64,000 nt of DNA from positions 5,159 to 69,158 of the forward strand of contig MNCI01011425.1 in NCBI GenBank assembly GCA_015680685.1. The letters run 5' to 3'. This DNA is from Gnetum montanum. Its lineage: Eukaryota; Streptophyta; Gnetopsida; Gnetales; Gnetaceae. Numbering within the stretch: the first letter of the stretch is position 1; each line of letters begins with the position of its first letter. Positions 45,212 to 57,492 of the stretch are shown here, piece by piece. Position numbers and translations under genes: made by a program. Below the pieces are notes generated by a model that ran no database searches, was not told the origin of the DNA, and saw only the letters and a program-made list of their open reading frames with translations.

Positions 45212-46625
45212 TAACATCAGGTTAGGAGTTGGTTGTAAAAGCTTGCTAAATCTTATGGATGAATTCATTTTCAGATTTTGCATATGTTAGGGTATTCCCA
45301 GGATGTGATGTACATAATCATAGGGCCTTGTTGTTGTGGAAAATAGGTAAGGGCTTGCTAGAACGTCCTCTAGAACATCATTGTTTGATTGTTGTAAAAA
45401 GTAGATAATGGTTCCACATTCAGAAGGAGTGTTGATAATAAAACAAGTTCAATGTCAAAAATTTTAGAGGGAAACTTGGAACATTGACACTCTTAATAAA
45501 AAGATCTTTGAAATCCATTAAAAGGAAGACTAAAGAAGACATGGGAAAATATGATTAAGGATAACTAGAAGAAATTACAAATAAACAAAGATCTAGTTCT
45601 TCCTAGAGGAAAATGGTGAAAAATAACTCATGAAGGTAACCCCATTTTATTTGGACAATGTTATGATGAAGATGTGAATGATGATAGATACATCAATAAA
45701 CAAAAAATAGAATATGTTTAAAAATCTACATATGCAAAAAAAATTATTCTTGTAATAATGTGTGGATGAGAGGCTTTTATATGTGCTTATATATTTTAGT
45801 TAAAAATTTGGGGATATATGGGTCATCATAGATGCTCATTTTGTTACCATGTACAACAACTATGAGAGGAGAGATTTCTCCCAATGAATGCTACAAATTC
45901 TACCATGTATTTTCTTCAATTTAATAAATTAGGGCTTATTGTTGCTTATACTGAGATTTTTACTTAAGACCATTTGGATCTATTTGACCATTCCTAGAAT
46001 TCCTTTTTAGTTTTTTTTTTTTTAAGTAGGACCTAGTAAGATGAAATGTAGAAATCTTAACCAATTTAACATTTATGGCATTGTAAAATATCAATGGCCA
46101 CGTATTATCTTTAAGTTGTGTTAAAACATTGTAATTATCACTTCCTTTTCTCTTCTCAGCTGAGATGATCTTAATTCGTAACTATGGCTATCTCCATGAC
46201 CTCATAAGCATTATGCAATTTTTCTTGAAACATCAATCATCATTAGGAAAGAAATCATTGGCTACATCACTAATTAATTAATGATGAAACTTTGCAAGGA
46301 GTTAGTGCATCACTGTATAATGTTGAAACTTTGAAAGGAATCAAAGCAATGAGCAAGAAAAATGTGTTTGTAGGGTAGGGTTTCTTTAGTCCATAGATTG
46401 AAAAATCAGATTGGTAAACCAGCAATCCTTTTTATAAATCAGATCCAAAAAATCAAAACAAATCAATGTAAAAATCATATTAATATCATCAATATTTACA
46501 AAAGAGAGCACTTATATGCACTCATGTTAGTAACAATATTTTCCACTTTTTTTATCTTAAGAACTTAGAGTAAAAAATAAAAAAAAAATAGTTTTTAGCT
46601 AGCATCAAAATTAGCAATATACAAT
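45212..46625. other. Host DNA between elements C and F; no gene; duplicated piece near 46.1 kb
   Basis: No coding signal. From about 46061 to 46356 the sequence aligns with 63690-64000 (for example CAATGGCCACGTATTATCTT with the CpG-richer copy there, CTTCTC...GAGATGAT, GATGAAACTTTG, GAATCAAAGCAATGAGCA). The copy here has lost most CpGs. Confidence 0.6.
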
Positions 46626-46630
46626 ATATT

Positions 46631-48225
46631 TGTTGATGTGTAAATTTTGGATGCACCAACACCTAGAAAAGAAAACTTGTTTAGAAAGATTATTACATAG
46701 GGCACCTCTCATATGGGTACGGAAACCTGAGAATAGTCTTAGCTAGAGAGGGCTATGTAACATTCAAAAATAATAAATCAAACTAGAAAGCTAGGAGAAT
46801 TTTAATTAAATAACTATCTTGAATTTCAAGACTTAATGAAAATACAATAACTACCTAGTAAATTTAAACTTTTCCCTAGTTTCCTACTGCTATCGTCAGT
46901 TTGTCACTACCAGCAATGCCCACTGTTGGGAAAAAAGCCTTGATCGTTGCCGAAACGTGTTATCTCATTATCATAGATTTTTCCATGGTTGAAACTGCAC
47001 TAGGAAAGGGAGAAAGAGATTTGTTCCACCATCAAATACTGTCATTTGTAGTTGTCATGTGTTATTCACATGCTTGCCACATGCTACCTAGGAGAGGGAG
47101 AGAGAGGTCAAGCCTGCTACAAGAACATGCTTTCTCTCTACCACTACTACCACCACTACTAGCCAGACAGTTGATACATTATCACCTACCACCGTTGCTA
47201 ATATGTCCTAGATTCTTTTGACACTGTTCACTAGTTGTTGTCATCATCATCCATTATCATGTGTTGTTGACTATCTACATTGCCTTTTGTTGCCATGTGT
47301 CTACCACTGCTGATGTGCATGCCTCTTGTATGCACACTATCTACCATAGTTACCACAAAACCCCAGGCCATTGCTGTTGAGAGGAAGGCCTACCACATGC
47401 TGCCACCATCACATGTAGCACATAGTTCAAAGCTGCCACTACTATTCTTTCGTGCTTTGCTACCACTACTAACTACCATGCATACTACCTCGCTCTGCAT
47501 GTCATTTCCATCATGTTGGCCTAATACTTTGATGCTACCTTGAAGGGAGGAGATAGAGAGAGACCAAGATCTACCTACCACCTCCCAAAGCCCACTAGTG
47601 TTTTCCCTTGGTGCTAAGAGTGAGACCCCTCTTTATAGGCCACTGTTGATTGATGTTAAATGCTCATGTACACCTATGGTTGTTGCGTCCACTTCTTCCA
47701 CCAGCCAGGAAACATTCGTAATTGATCACCACATTAGTCAGGGCCATCATTGCCAATAGTTATGCCTACCAACATGTAACCTTTACACAACCACCACCTT
47801 TGGTTGCTATTTCTACATCAGCACTACTGGGCTAATGGTGGTATTTTCCATTTTTGGTTTTAAATCTTAGGATGCAAGAATTGAATGGTAGCATGGGCAT
47901 AGGATCATCCACTTTGAAGGAATTAATGTAGGTAATGCAATGAAAGCAGACACAGGGATGAATGAGAGATGCTGACAGTATAGAGGCCTTGGTGATAGTT
48001 TGTTGAGTTCATTTTTTCCTTGGATTCATCTTTAGGCTATGAAATGCTTAATTCAATTGAGGTATTATTATGGTATATAATTCTTTAAATGCATATATTG
48101 AATTCATAGAATGCTAATTATAGATATTAATCTTATTCTCTTTCTTGGCACAATCAATAGTTTATTGAAGATTGATGTTGTTGATCATGGCCCTATGCCT
48201 AGCATAGGCGATGTTGACATTAACA
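46631..48225 (-). repeat. Element F 3' LTR
   Basis: 1595 bp. Minus-strand TATA-like CCTATAAAGAGGGG near 47640-47627. Plus-strand frames at 46901-47221 and 47280-47543 come from a CTACCAC-rich tract and are not genes. Aligns along its length with 52920-54488. Confidence 0.9.
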
Positions 48226-48242
48226 CCTAGCCCCCAAACTAG
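48226..48242 (-). other. Polypurine tract of element F
   Basis: The minus strand reads AGTTTGGGGGCTAGG next to the LTR start TGTTAATG. Confidence 0.75.
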
Positions 48243-49590
48243 AAGTTGCATGTGAGTGTAAGGAATAGTAAAGCCATAGATTTTTTAAGAGGAGATGCAA
48301 AATATAGAGAATAAAAAAGATCATAATATAGAGACAACTTGAAATTTAAAAGCAAACTATACTGATCTAAACATAATTAAAATAACCATATAATTAAAAT
48401 AGAACTAGATACCACACCATCTTATTTAATTAAGTTTGAAACATATACCCTTTATAAATCATAACTTTAACTATATATATAGATATAATTTAACGTATAT
48501 AATTAAGATCTCATTTCCAATATTCTCATAAGGTAAAAGTAAAAAAGTATGTGGATTACTTTGAGCACTAGACCTATACTAAACTTTATGAAGAGAACAT
48601 GCTTTTCTAGATCATAGCTAGCCACAACTTTCTGATTTTTCCTTTGAATTCATTATCATTAGTATTATTATTTTGACATTCAAAAATGGAATGGGTGAAA
48701 GGGATTATTTACTTTTTTCTCCTTTTTTTAAGTTTTGGAAAATAGGTTTAAAAGGGAAATAGAGGCTACAGTGAGGATTGTTGCTAGACCCCATCATACT
48801 CAAGAACCTATTACACTATCAATGAACATGGGCCTCATTCTTTTCTTTTCTTTTTGTTTTTTATTTATTTTTTTTAGGAAAATTTTCTCATGGTGTACTT
48901 CATTCCTAAGGTAGGAATTCCAACATGAGTTTGGCTAATTAGCTACACTACCAAAGAACACACTCCTTTGAAAAATTTTCCCATGGTGTAATTCAACCCT
49001 TGGGTATGTGACTTTTAATTACTATCTAGATGGCATCATAGTAGGTCTCCTAGGTGGCTAAGGGTTCTTAAGTGGAGATGAACACACTTCACCTTGTTGA
49101 TTATAGGGTAGCCATGGATCATCACACTTAAGGGCTAGGGCTTATGAGAGGGAAAATGGAATTTTCCAAGGTCATGGAGTGATTGCGGCTAACCATTCTT
49201 CAACTTCACATATCCTACATTCACATGATCATAATGATAACATGATAAGTTAGCATAAATCTCATCCTCAATATCCAACATCACTAATAAAACTAAAACC
49301 TTGAAATAGACTGGAAAGAATCATAGCATTATTGAAATATATCCTATAAAGGAGGTTATAGTATTAAGATATATCATATAAAGCATTATTTTTTGAATGG
49401 TATTATGATGACCCAACACCTAGTAACTCAAATGATTATAATGATTACTAGAATCATGTAAAAAGCACAAATCAAATCAAAACTAATACGCTGAGAAAGA
49501 GGTTATGGAAATGCAAAGAAAACATGCAAATGCAACTATATACAAATGAAATGCATGGTGAAGGGGAAGAAAAAATGCAACTAAGGATCT
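48243..49590 (-). other. Element F 3' untranslated region
   Basis: AT-rich with no recognisable frame. It holds a short near-duplicate (AAAATTTTCTCATGGTGTA at about 48879 and AAAATTTTCCCATGGTGTA at about 48974) and a half-repeat around 49330-49380 (ATATATCCTATAAAG versus ATATATCATATAAAG). Confidence 0.5.
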
Positions 49591-49890
49591 ACCAAGTGTC
49601 CACTTGGGGCACCTAAGTAGAAATGATTTAGACAAAATGTATTAAAATTCCTATGTAACTTACATCCTTGCAAAATAGCAATTTTGTAAACATTGGGGCC
49701 AATGACATTTGTAACTTGGAATGGGTAGGACCACATAGGAGAAAACTTAGTTTGAAGATCTATTTGGCTAGATGCTTTATCTTTTTTTAGGACTAGATCT
49801 CCTATTTTAAAGACTTTACCTGCATGTTTATTGTCAAACTATCTTTTAACAATTTGTTGAAAATCAAGACATAATCATAATTCACTTGCT
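49591..49890 (-). pseudogene. Element F integrase C-terminal domain (fragment)
   Basis: The minus strand reads KVFKIGDLVLKKDKASSQID, LQTKFSPMWSYPFQVTNVIG, PNVYKIAILQGCKLHRNFNT and FCLNHFYLGAP before a stop. This matches the gypsy integrase GPY/F module (FK.GDLVL...KF...W.GPF.V....G.N.Y.L). It is the last pol domain; everything between it and the protease/linker is missing. Confidence 0.8.
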
Positions 49891-49933
49891 CATTTTCTAT
49901 CAAGCACTAAATTTGATGTTCAACTTGAATGTT

Positions 49934-50788
49934 TCATAAGATGAATAATTTAGATTCTAAAAGTTCCTCAAGTCCTTCTTTCACCCAAGTTTCAATCTTA
50001 GGTCTAATAGGTTTAAGTTTTTGTAAGTCATTGAATACAACTTCTCTAAAAAAACGTTCAATGAATATGTCTTCAAAATCTAGCACACCTTCTAATGTTC
50101 TAATGGTTAGGATATCATTTATATGTTTTTCCTCTTTTAATGGTGGCGGGTCACTCAAAAGGAATGTTTTTTCATTAGGTTGATGACAAGGCAAGATATC
50201 TTCATAGTTTTCTTCACATTTACTAGAAGCAAAAGGATTTATTTCTAAAATCTCACTCTCATGGCCATTTATAACATGTTCACCAAGCCCAAATTTAGTA
50301 ACTTTAATATAAAGATTAGTATTTTGATTTTCCAAAGATTTATTTTTTTGATCAAAAGTTATTACCACTTGTTTATAAAAAGGCTCTCTTAGTATAGTCA
50401 TTTATTCAGATTTCCCTTTGATGAACATTAATAATTCTAAGAAATCTTAGCTAAAGAAGCCCCCAAACTTGGCTCTAAAAGTCCTAGATAATATCACACC
50501 ATAAGTGGGTGACATATCAACTACTAAGATATCTATATAACATGTAAATGTAGGGTATTATTTAAGTTGTACTTTAACTCATTTTAATGATCCTACTACA
50601 GGTACATTAGATCCATCAAGTTGTATCACACTTCTCGCTTGTGGTAACATCCATGCTCCTAAGGTTTTACGTACCTCAAGTGGCATGACAATAATAGTTG
50701 CGCCAAAATCTATTGAAAAATTATGAACATTCTTTCCCAAAATAATCAAAGTTGTTAGAAAAGGAGATTTCTCTTTTTTGTTTGACAT
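49934..50788 (-). pseudogene. Element F protease and following linker
   Basis: 50788-50579 reads FLTTLIILGKNVHNFSIDFG, then ATIIVMPLEVRKTLG, a gypsy protease active-site region with DFGA for DLGA/DSGA. Then 50401-49934, 155 open codons (PFYKQVVITFDQ, LPCHQPNEKTFLLSDPPPLK, LEDLFIERFF-type residues seen as DFEDIFIERFF), a region between PR and RT with no named domain. The open frame stops just before the deletion junction. Confidence 0.7.
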
Positions 50789-50796
50789 GGAATTGC

Positions 50797-52390
50797 TTAC
50801 ATTGTGTATTGATAACGCATTAGTACTTTTTGCAAAATGGACTTTTCTTTATTGGTTTTAGGTGTATGAACTATCCTTTGAATTACATCTTTCATTTCAT
50901 TAAACTGTAGAAGGTCATACATTGAAATGTTGCCTCTAACCCTTTTCAAATCTTCAACTAGATCATAAGTCTTATGTTCATCTTTGACTTCTTGTTGAGG
51001 TGGAGTTCTCCTAAGTATAGAAGGGGAATTTGGTTGTTGTGGGGCATTTTCTTGGGATAGTCTAGTTTTATTACTTGTGTTATTTTGACTAGGAGCTCTT
51101 CTGTTTAGAGGAGTATAAGGATCATTCCTAGTTTGTTGTTGTGTGGTATTCATAATGTCACTAAGTCTATAGCAGTGAGTGTTATGTGGGTTTGGGTCAA
51201 TTACCATAACATGTTTCAATGAGGAAACTTCTTCATTCTCAATTTCACGAGGACAAGTTTCCTCAGAATGTTGCTTAGTATTATGAAGATGATAATAATA
51301 ATCATTGATTGATGTACATGGCTTTTCAGATTGTATAGGCACCTTGTTTTTGTTTCTCTTTAATTCAACTACTTCATTAGAAATTTTCTAAAGAGAAGTT
51401 AATATTTGGGTCATCTGATTTTAAGTTTGAGTTGGAGGTTTAACAAGATTAGATATCTCATTTGGGTTTATAATGGATTGAATTAAGGATTTTGATTAGT
51501 CATCATTCAAACCAATGTTAGATGGTATAAATGAAGAAGATGTTGAACTTTGAAACTAATTGTTTGTAGGTTGAGTTAGTAGAAGGGAGGGGGAAGGAGT
51601 TTGAAACATAGTATTGGTCATTGGGAAAGTTGGTAAAGGTAGAGGACTAGATTGCATAGGGTTGCTAACACTCATCATTCCAAATTGGGGTTGAATGATA
51701 TTCATGAGGGTAATTTGTTCTAGCTCAATGGCTTTAGCCATCACTCCCTATATTTCTGTTATGTTGGGATCAGATTTGATGGCATAGGCAAAAAATGGAT
51801 TGATGGTAGAGAAGCAAAAATTGAGGATGCCACCAGGTTGTGGACACATCTCACTTGGCACATACGCAAGTTGATGAAGGAATCTTAGGTTGTAATCCTA
51901 GACATTTTCCCCATGTAGCTTTCATAAGTTTATGAAGTTTTTTTATGCTAAGGTTAGGCTAGTGAACTTATCAAACTAAAGTAGGAACATATTTTTGAAT
52001 TCTTGCCATGAGTTGATAGAGGCATTAGGGAGCATCAAAAACCATTAGGTAGCTTTACTCCTAAAATTTTTCACAAATAACCTACATGCTACATCATTTT
52101 GGACAATCTTATGGATGCCTAATAAGGTTTCAAAACATTGTATATGTTGGTGGACATCATTAGTAGGGGTTATGAGATCAAGGAAAAAATTTATGTTCTA
52201 AAGTGACTTTAGGGTGTTGTGATAGTTGGTGAAGTTAAAGGAGTTACTCACCAAGAGAGCTGGGGGTTAATTAGCTACCGTCCTAGTTTGAGTCCTTCTA
52301 GGGATAGAACTCAAAAATCATGAAGCTTGTTATTTTCTTAAAGTGAAATGAGGTGTAGTTGGTCAGTTAAGGGTAGAGGTAAATGATTCT
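50797..52390 (-). pseudogene. Element F gag
   Basis: The capsid is visible near 51920-51800: HGENV, a stop, DYNLRFLHQLAYVPSEMCPQ. The Met/Pro-rich stretch 51744-51556 follows. The 181-codon frame 51342-50797 starts with the nucleocapsid-like YYYHLHNTKQHSEETCP, a C/H..H..C arrangement seen in gypsy gag proteins of the YCxxHxxxGHxTxxC type. Then a basic, Gln/Pro-rich segment leads to the protease. Confidence 0.7.
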
Positions 52391-52919
52391 GTTGGGAGGG
52401 TTCACTCATAAAATGAAAATTATAATATACAAATGCTAAAATAAAACTATAAAATTTGGTAAAAAGAAGAATATTGAAATAATATTATATTTTTTATAGA
52501 AAACTAAAATCTTCTATAATAAAATAAATGCATGAAATTGCAATATATAAAATTTAAAAGAAAAAAATAGTGAAATGTAAAATTTCAAAGAAGTAAATTT
52601 AAAACCAAATAATTAATAAACCACCTGACCAAAGTTCTGACTAAGATAAGGACCACCAAAATTATAATTGGGAAAAGAAGGTTTAGGATTCTAGTAATGA
52701 AAATGACTATTTTCAAGAAATGGGAAACATCAAATTTTTAAAAAAGATAGAAAATAAAGGGTTTGGAAATAGATGTTTTCAATAGGGAGCACAAGAAAAG
52801 GAAAATAAAATTTAAAAAAACAACAATTTTGAGATAAGAACAAAACAAGATCAAGAACAAAAAACAATAAAAATAACTAATATTTTAGAAAATGGAAAGC
52901 AAAGTTTAAAAAATGGCCC
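52391..52919 (-). other. Element F leader, AT-rich; PBS not recognised
   Basis: Between gag and the 5' LTR. The minus-strand bases after the LTR (GGGCCATTTTTTAAAC) do not match a standard PBS, so the site is decayed or uses an unusual primer. Confidence 0.5.
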
Positions 52920-54488
52920 TCCTGATGCATAAATTTTGGATGAAACAACACCCAAAAAAAAAGCTCATTTAGGAAGACTAGAGCTTAGGGTGCCTCCCAA
53001 ATGGGTATGGAAACCCGATAATAGTCTTAGCTAGAGAGGGCTATGTGAAATTCAAAAATAGTAAATTAAACTAAAAAGTTGAAAAAATTTAAATTGAATA
53101 ACTATCTTGAATTTCAAGACGTAAAAAATACAGTAGGAAACTAGTAAATTTAAAATTTTCAATGATCTCCGTTCGTCACTGCCAATGGTGCCCACTACCA
53201 AGCAAAAAAGCCCCAACCACCACTAGAATGTGTTGTCTCATTATCACAGATTTTACCATGGCTAACATTGCTCATAGCCACTAGGAGAGAAAGAGAGAGA
53301 TTTTTCCCACCATTAACTACCTAGAAGAGGGAGAGAGAGGTCAAACCTACTACGGGAACATGTTGCCTCTCTACCACTACTACCACCACTTTCAATTAGA
53401 TAGTTGACACACTATCACTTGCCACCATTACTAATGTGTGCTGGCTCCTATTGATGTCATTCATTGGCTATTGCGATTGTCATCCACTTCCACACACCTT
53501 TGATCATTTGCACTACCTTTTGTCATTGATGATCATTCACCACCATGTGTCTACCACTGCTGATGTGCATGCCTCTCATATGCACACTATTTACCACTGT
53601 AGGCATAGAACCCTAGGTCACTGCTATTGAGAGGGAGACTTGTTACATGCTACTACCATCATGTGCAATGCATAGTTCAGAGCCATTTCTATTGTTCTGT
53701 TATGCTCTTCCACCATTGTTAATTTCCATGTGCATTAGCTCACCCTGTGCACCACTACCATCACACTAGCTTGACGCTCTAACACTGCTATGAAGGGAGA
53801 AGAGAGAGAGACCAAGATCCACCTACCACCTCCTAGTGCCTATCAAATTTTTCCCTTGGTGTTGAGAGTGAGACCCCTCTTTATAGGTCACTACTAACTA
53901 ACATTAAATGCCCACGTCCACTTGTAGCTATTACATCCACCTTTTCCACTAGCCATAAAATGTTCGTAACCAGTCACCATGTTGGTTAGGGCCATCATTG
54001 CCAATGGTTATGCCCACCAACATGTTCTCCACCAATTCGTAACCTCTGCACAACTATCACCTTTTGTTGTTGTTTCTACATCAGTGTTGCTAGGCTGGCA
54101 GTGGTATTTTTTGTTTTTGGTTTTAAATCTTGGGATGCAGAGATGGAATTGCAGTGTAGGCATGGGATCATCGAATTTGAAGGGATTAATGAAGGCAATG
54201 AAATGAAAGCAGACACGGCGATGAATGAGCAATGATGATAGTATAGAGGCCTCAGTGATAGTTTGTTGAGTTCATTCTTTCCTTAGAGTCATCTTTAGGC
54301 TATGAAATTCTTAATTCAATTGAGGTAATTTTATGATCTATAATTCTTTAAATGCATGTATTGAATTAACAAAATCCCAATTGTAGATATCAATCTTATT
54401 CGCTTTCTTGGCACAATCAATAGTTTGTTGGAGATTGATGTTACTGATCACGGCCCCGTGCCTAGCATGGGTGATGTTGGCATCAACA
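52920..54488 (-). repeat. Element F 5' LTR
   Basis: 1569 bp. Start TCCTGATG (decayed from TGTTGATG), end GGCATCAACA. The minus-strand TATA-like CCTATAAAGAGGGG is shared with the other LTR at the equivalent place (about 53890-53876). Confidence 0.9.
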
Positions 54489-54493
54489 ATATT

Positions 54494-54990
54494 AAAATTA
54501 AAAAATCAATAAAAATATAGCACTATTCAATTCAATTTTAAATCAGCTTCAATGTTTCTTTGTGATTAATTACAGATCTTGTGATTAATGGCAGATTTCT
54601 CAATCTATGCTTCAGTCAAGTAGAAAATAATTAAGAAAGATTTCCATGTGGCATAGCTAAGCTAAACTAATTTTGCATATGATTGTTGTATTGGATAAAA
54701 AGCTCAATCTTCTCAAAATAATTTACTTTCGTTTTATAGGGTAGAAACTACTAAGTTTTGGTGTAGGGTAGGTTAGTTAGNTTGAAAAAGAAATTTATAT
54801 CTATCCACTTTAGGGGATAATTATATTTTATGGGTCTAATGGTTTTCTAAAACCACTAGACCCACCAATACTGCTTTTAAAATTTTTTGTGAGAAATAGT
54901 AGAGGAAGAATGAGAGACCCTGTAACCAAAAATGCAGATATTGTTGAAGCAAATCTAGTCTCCATTGATGGGCTTGAAGTAGGGGTAAAC
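54494..54990. other. Short spacer between elements F and G
   Basis: AT-rich with no gene. Contains an N at 54781 (GGTTAGTTAGNTTGAAAAAG) without duplicated flanks. Confidence 0.5.
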
Positions 54991-55404
54991 TATAAGGATC
55001 CATAAAGGCAAATCTACCTTGGTTTTCTCCAAACATTTCTACCCTACCTTATTATATTTTTATTCATGTCTATGTTATATTTGGTCCTATATCTATCCCC
55101 ACCATAATAAACTACCTTATCCTTTTTTAATTTTGAAATCCATGACAATATATAAGGAGCTCAAAGGGAGCATCCATAACACAACATTCTTTTGAAGCAT
55201 AAGCTTGAGAGTCATCTCCCTTTCTTTGTAAATTTTCCTTGAGCTTCAATCCTCTAAAGTTGTGCTACTAATGGGTCATGAACTGATTTACTATTGGGGT
55301 TTTTCACCTTGAAGGTTTTCCCCATGGTAACTCTATGTCTTTTTTTTTCTTTTGCAATTTTTTTAAATTTAATATTATATTAGTGCAAGTGATTGGGAAT
55401 AACA
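54991..55404 (+). repeat. Element G 5' LTR
   Basis: About 414 bp. Start TATAAGG (from TGTAAGGG of the 3' LTR), end GGGAATAACA. ACAATATATAAGGAGC near 55145 is a TATA-type promoter. Confidence 0.8.
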
Positions 55405-55407
55405 ATT

Positions 55408-55420
55408 TGGTATTGAAGCT
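55408..55420 (+). other. Element G primer-binding site
   Basis: TGGTATTGAAGCT, close to TGGTATCAGAGC (initiator Met tRNA), three bases after the LTR. Confidence 0.75.
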
Positions 55421-55458
55421 AGGTTCCATGAACCACTTTTATTTTGTTAATTAATTAT

Positions 55459-56215
55459 AGGGAAAATAATAACCAACTCTTTGTCCAAAATTGAAAATGA
55501 AACGTTCAATGGGTCTAATTATGAATTATGGAAGATCAAGATGGAGGCTTTCCTTGTTGAAATAAACTAGCATAGTGCAATGTCAAGAGTTAAGCCTAAT
55601 AAAATGTCCAATGAAGAGTGGGAAAAGTTAGACCTGAAGGTGATAAGTACTATTCATGTATGTGTTTCAGATTCAGTATTGCCTAATGTTTTCAATGTTT
55701 CTTCTACTAAAGATTTATGGGATAAATTGCAAACTTTGTATCAAACAAAGCCCCTAACCAATAAGTTGTCATTGAAGAAACAATTGTATGATTGTAAAAC
55801 AATTGAAAGTATTGCCATTATAGAACACTTGAATGTATTTAATACATTGGTCCATCAATTGCAATTGATGGGGGTGAAAATGGATGAGGAAGATCAAAGC
55901 ATCGCACTTCTCAGTAAACTTCCAAATTCATGGGAGACATTTGTGATGGCTATAAGTAATACATCTACTAGCTTTATTTTTGATAATCTTGTTGGTTAGC
56001 TGTTATCTAAGGAAGCAAGAAGGAAAACTTCTACTCCTTAAAATGATGTATTATTTATCAAAAATGGTGTAAAGTGAAAGTTTTTTTAGAGGCCTTAATT
56101 TAAGAATAGGCCTTAAAAATTTGTAAAGAGGCCACCTAAATGTTGGAATTTTGCTAAAGTTGCTCATATAAGAAACGACTGTAAAGCCCCTCCTACTCAA
56201 GTAGGAGATTTGTAT
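55459..56215 (+). pseudogene. Element G gag
   Basis: ENETFNGSNYELWKIKMEAF opens the copia gag; a stop follows EIN (55567-55569). The frame is then open at 55580-55999 (139 codons): NEEWEKLDLKVISTIHVCVS, TKDLWDKLQTLYQ, LMGVKMDEEDQSIALLSKLP, matching the UBN2 copia-type gag family. The zinc knuckle near 56140 reads CWNFAKVAHIRNDC: its second cysteine is replaced by Phe. Confidence 0.88.
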
Positions 56216-57480
56216 GTTGTCTCATCTTTTAATAAACTAATACATATTCATGGTATGTGGACTTGGGTGCATCTCATCAATACACTCCACATGTTGATTG
56301 GTTCAATGAGTATACATCATCTAATCTTAAAATGGTAAGATTGGGTAATGATGGTTTATGCAAAGTTATAGGTTATGGAAAGCTAAAGATTTAGTTTAAA
56401 AATGGAGAAGTTAAATTGATTCTCAATGTACATCATGTTCTAGCACTTACTAAAAATCTTTTATCTATAAGTAAATCGGATGATATAGGACTAAATATTA
56501 TCTTTGGAGGTGGAAAATGTTAAATACTATACGGTTCATCTCTTTTGGCTTATATAATTAAAACAAGCAAGTTGTATAAATTACAAGCTAAGACATTAAA
56601 GCAAAAATTAAGTGCATTTGCAACTATTAATTTAAATTCAAGTATTGATGTGTGGCATAAAAGAATGTGACATCTATTAAGTCCATTAGAGGACCTAAGG
56701 AACTTTACAAGCAAGGTAAATTTAAGCTTTCAAAAGATTCCTTGGATTTCTATCATCATTGTCTACATGGTAAATAGAGGTGTCACCGTTTTCAAAGAAA
56801 TAATGCTAAATATCTTTAGATATTAGAACTAATACATAGTGATGTATGTGAACCAATTAAAACATGTTCTCTTGGAGGTGCTATGTATTATGTTTCTTTT
56901 ATTGATAATTATTCTAGAAAGAGCTAGATCTATTTATTAAAACATAAGTTTGAAGTATTTGGAGAATTCATAGAACTCAAAGATCTTGTTGAGAATTATT
57001 CAAGAAAGAAAATCAAAGAACTGACAATGGTGGTGAGCTTTGCTCAAACGAATTTTTATAAGAACATGGCATTTTAAGGAAAAAGACTATTCCAGGGACT
57101 CCTAAGAAAAATGTAATACAATGCTCCAATCAAACATTAATGGAACATGCCACATGTATGCTCAATGAATCTAATCTTGACAAGAATTTATGAGATGAAG
57201 CAGTAAGGACTCCATATTATCTTATCAATAAATCTCCTTCATTAGCTCTTGATGGAAAATTCCATAGGAAGTTTGGAGTGGTAGGTCCATTAATTTAAAT
57301 TATTTGAAGATATTTGGTTGTGATGCCTATGTACATGTTCCAAAATTTGATAAGTCCAAATTAGACTCTAAGTTTGTCAAATGTATTTTTCTTGGCTATG
57401 AACATGGTGTCAAAGCTTATAAGCTATATAACCCACAAACTAAAAGAATTATTTATAGTTGAGATGTTATCTTTAGATAA
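56216..57480 (+). pseudogene. Element G protease and integrase (broken)
   Basis: WYVDLGASHQYTPHVDWF (about 56251-56305) is the copia protease site with Ser of DSGAS replaced by Leu. HHVLALTKNLLSISK and LYKLQAKT belong to the pre-integrase region, followed by VWHKRM, a stop, HLL. LELIHSDVCEPIKTCSLGG and YYVSFIDNYSRKS (about 56820-56930) start the integrase core with its first catalytic Asp. Beyond that, frameshifts make it unreadable, though FGCDAYVHVPK-like residues can be followed near 57305-57350. Confidence 0.82.
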
Positions 57481-57492
57481 AAATGTGGATCT

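Larger units (their letters stand above)
46631..54488 (-). mobile_element. Element F: internally deleted Ty3/gypsy element
   Basis: LTRs 46631-48225 and 52920-54488 lie in direct orientation with ends TGTTGATG/CATCAACA, and a perfect ATATT duplication at 46626-46630 and 54489-54493. The PPT beside the left LTR shows minus orientation. Internal order on the minus strand: gag, protease, linker, then straight to the integrase C-terminus. RT, RNase H and the integrase core are absent, so it is a deletion derivative that would need another element's enzymes. Confidence 0.9.

Noticed and set aside
46901-47543. Two plus-strand open frames (106 and 87 codons)
   Set aside because: They lie wholly inside element F's LTR, antisense to its transcription, in a CTACCAC-rich tract, and are not preserved in the partner LTR.
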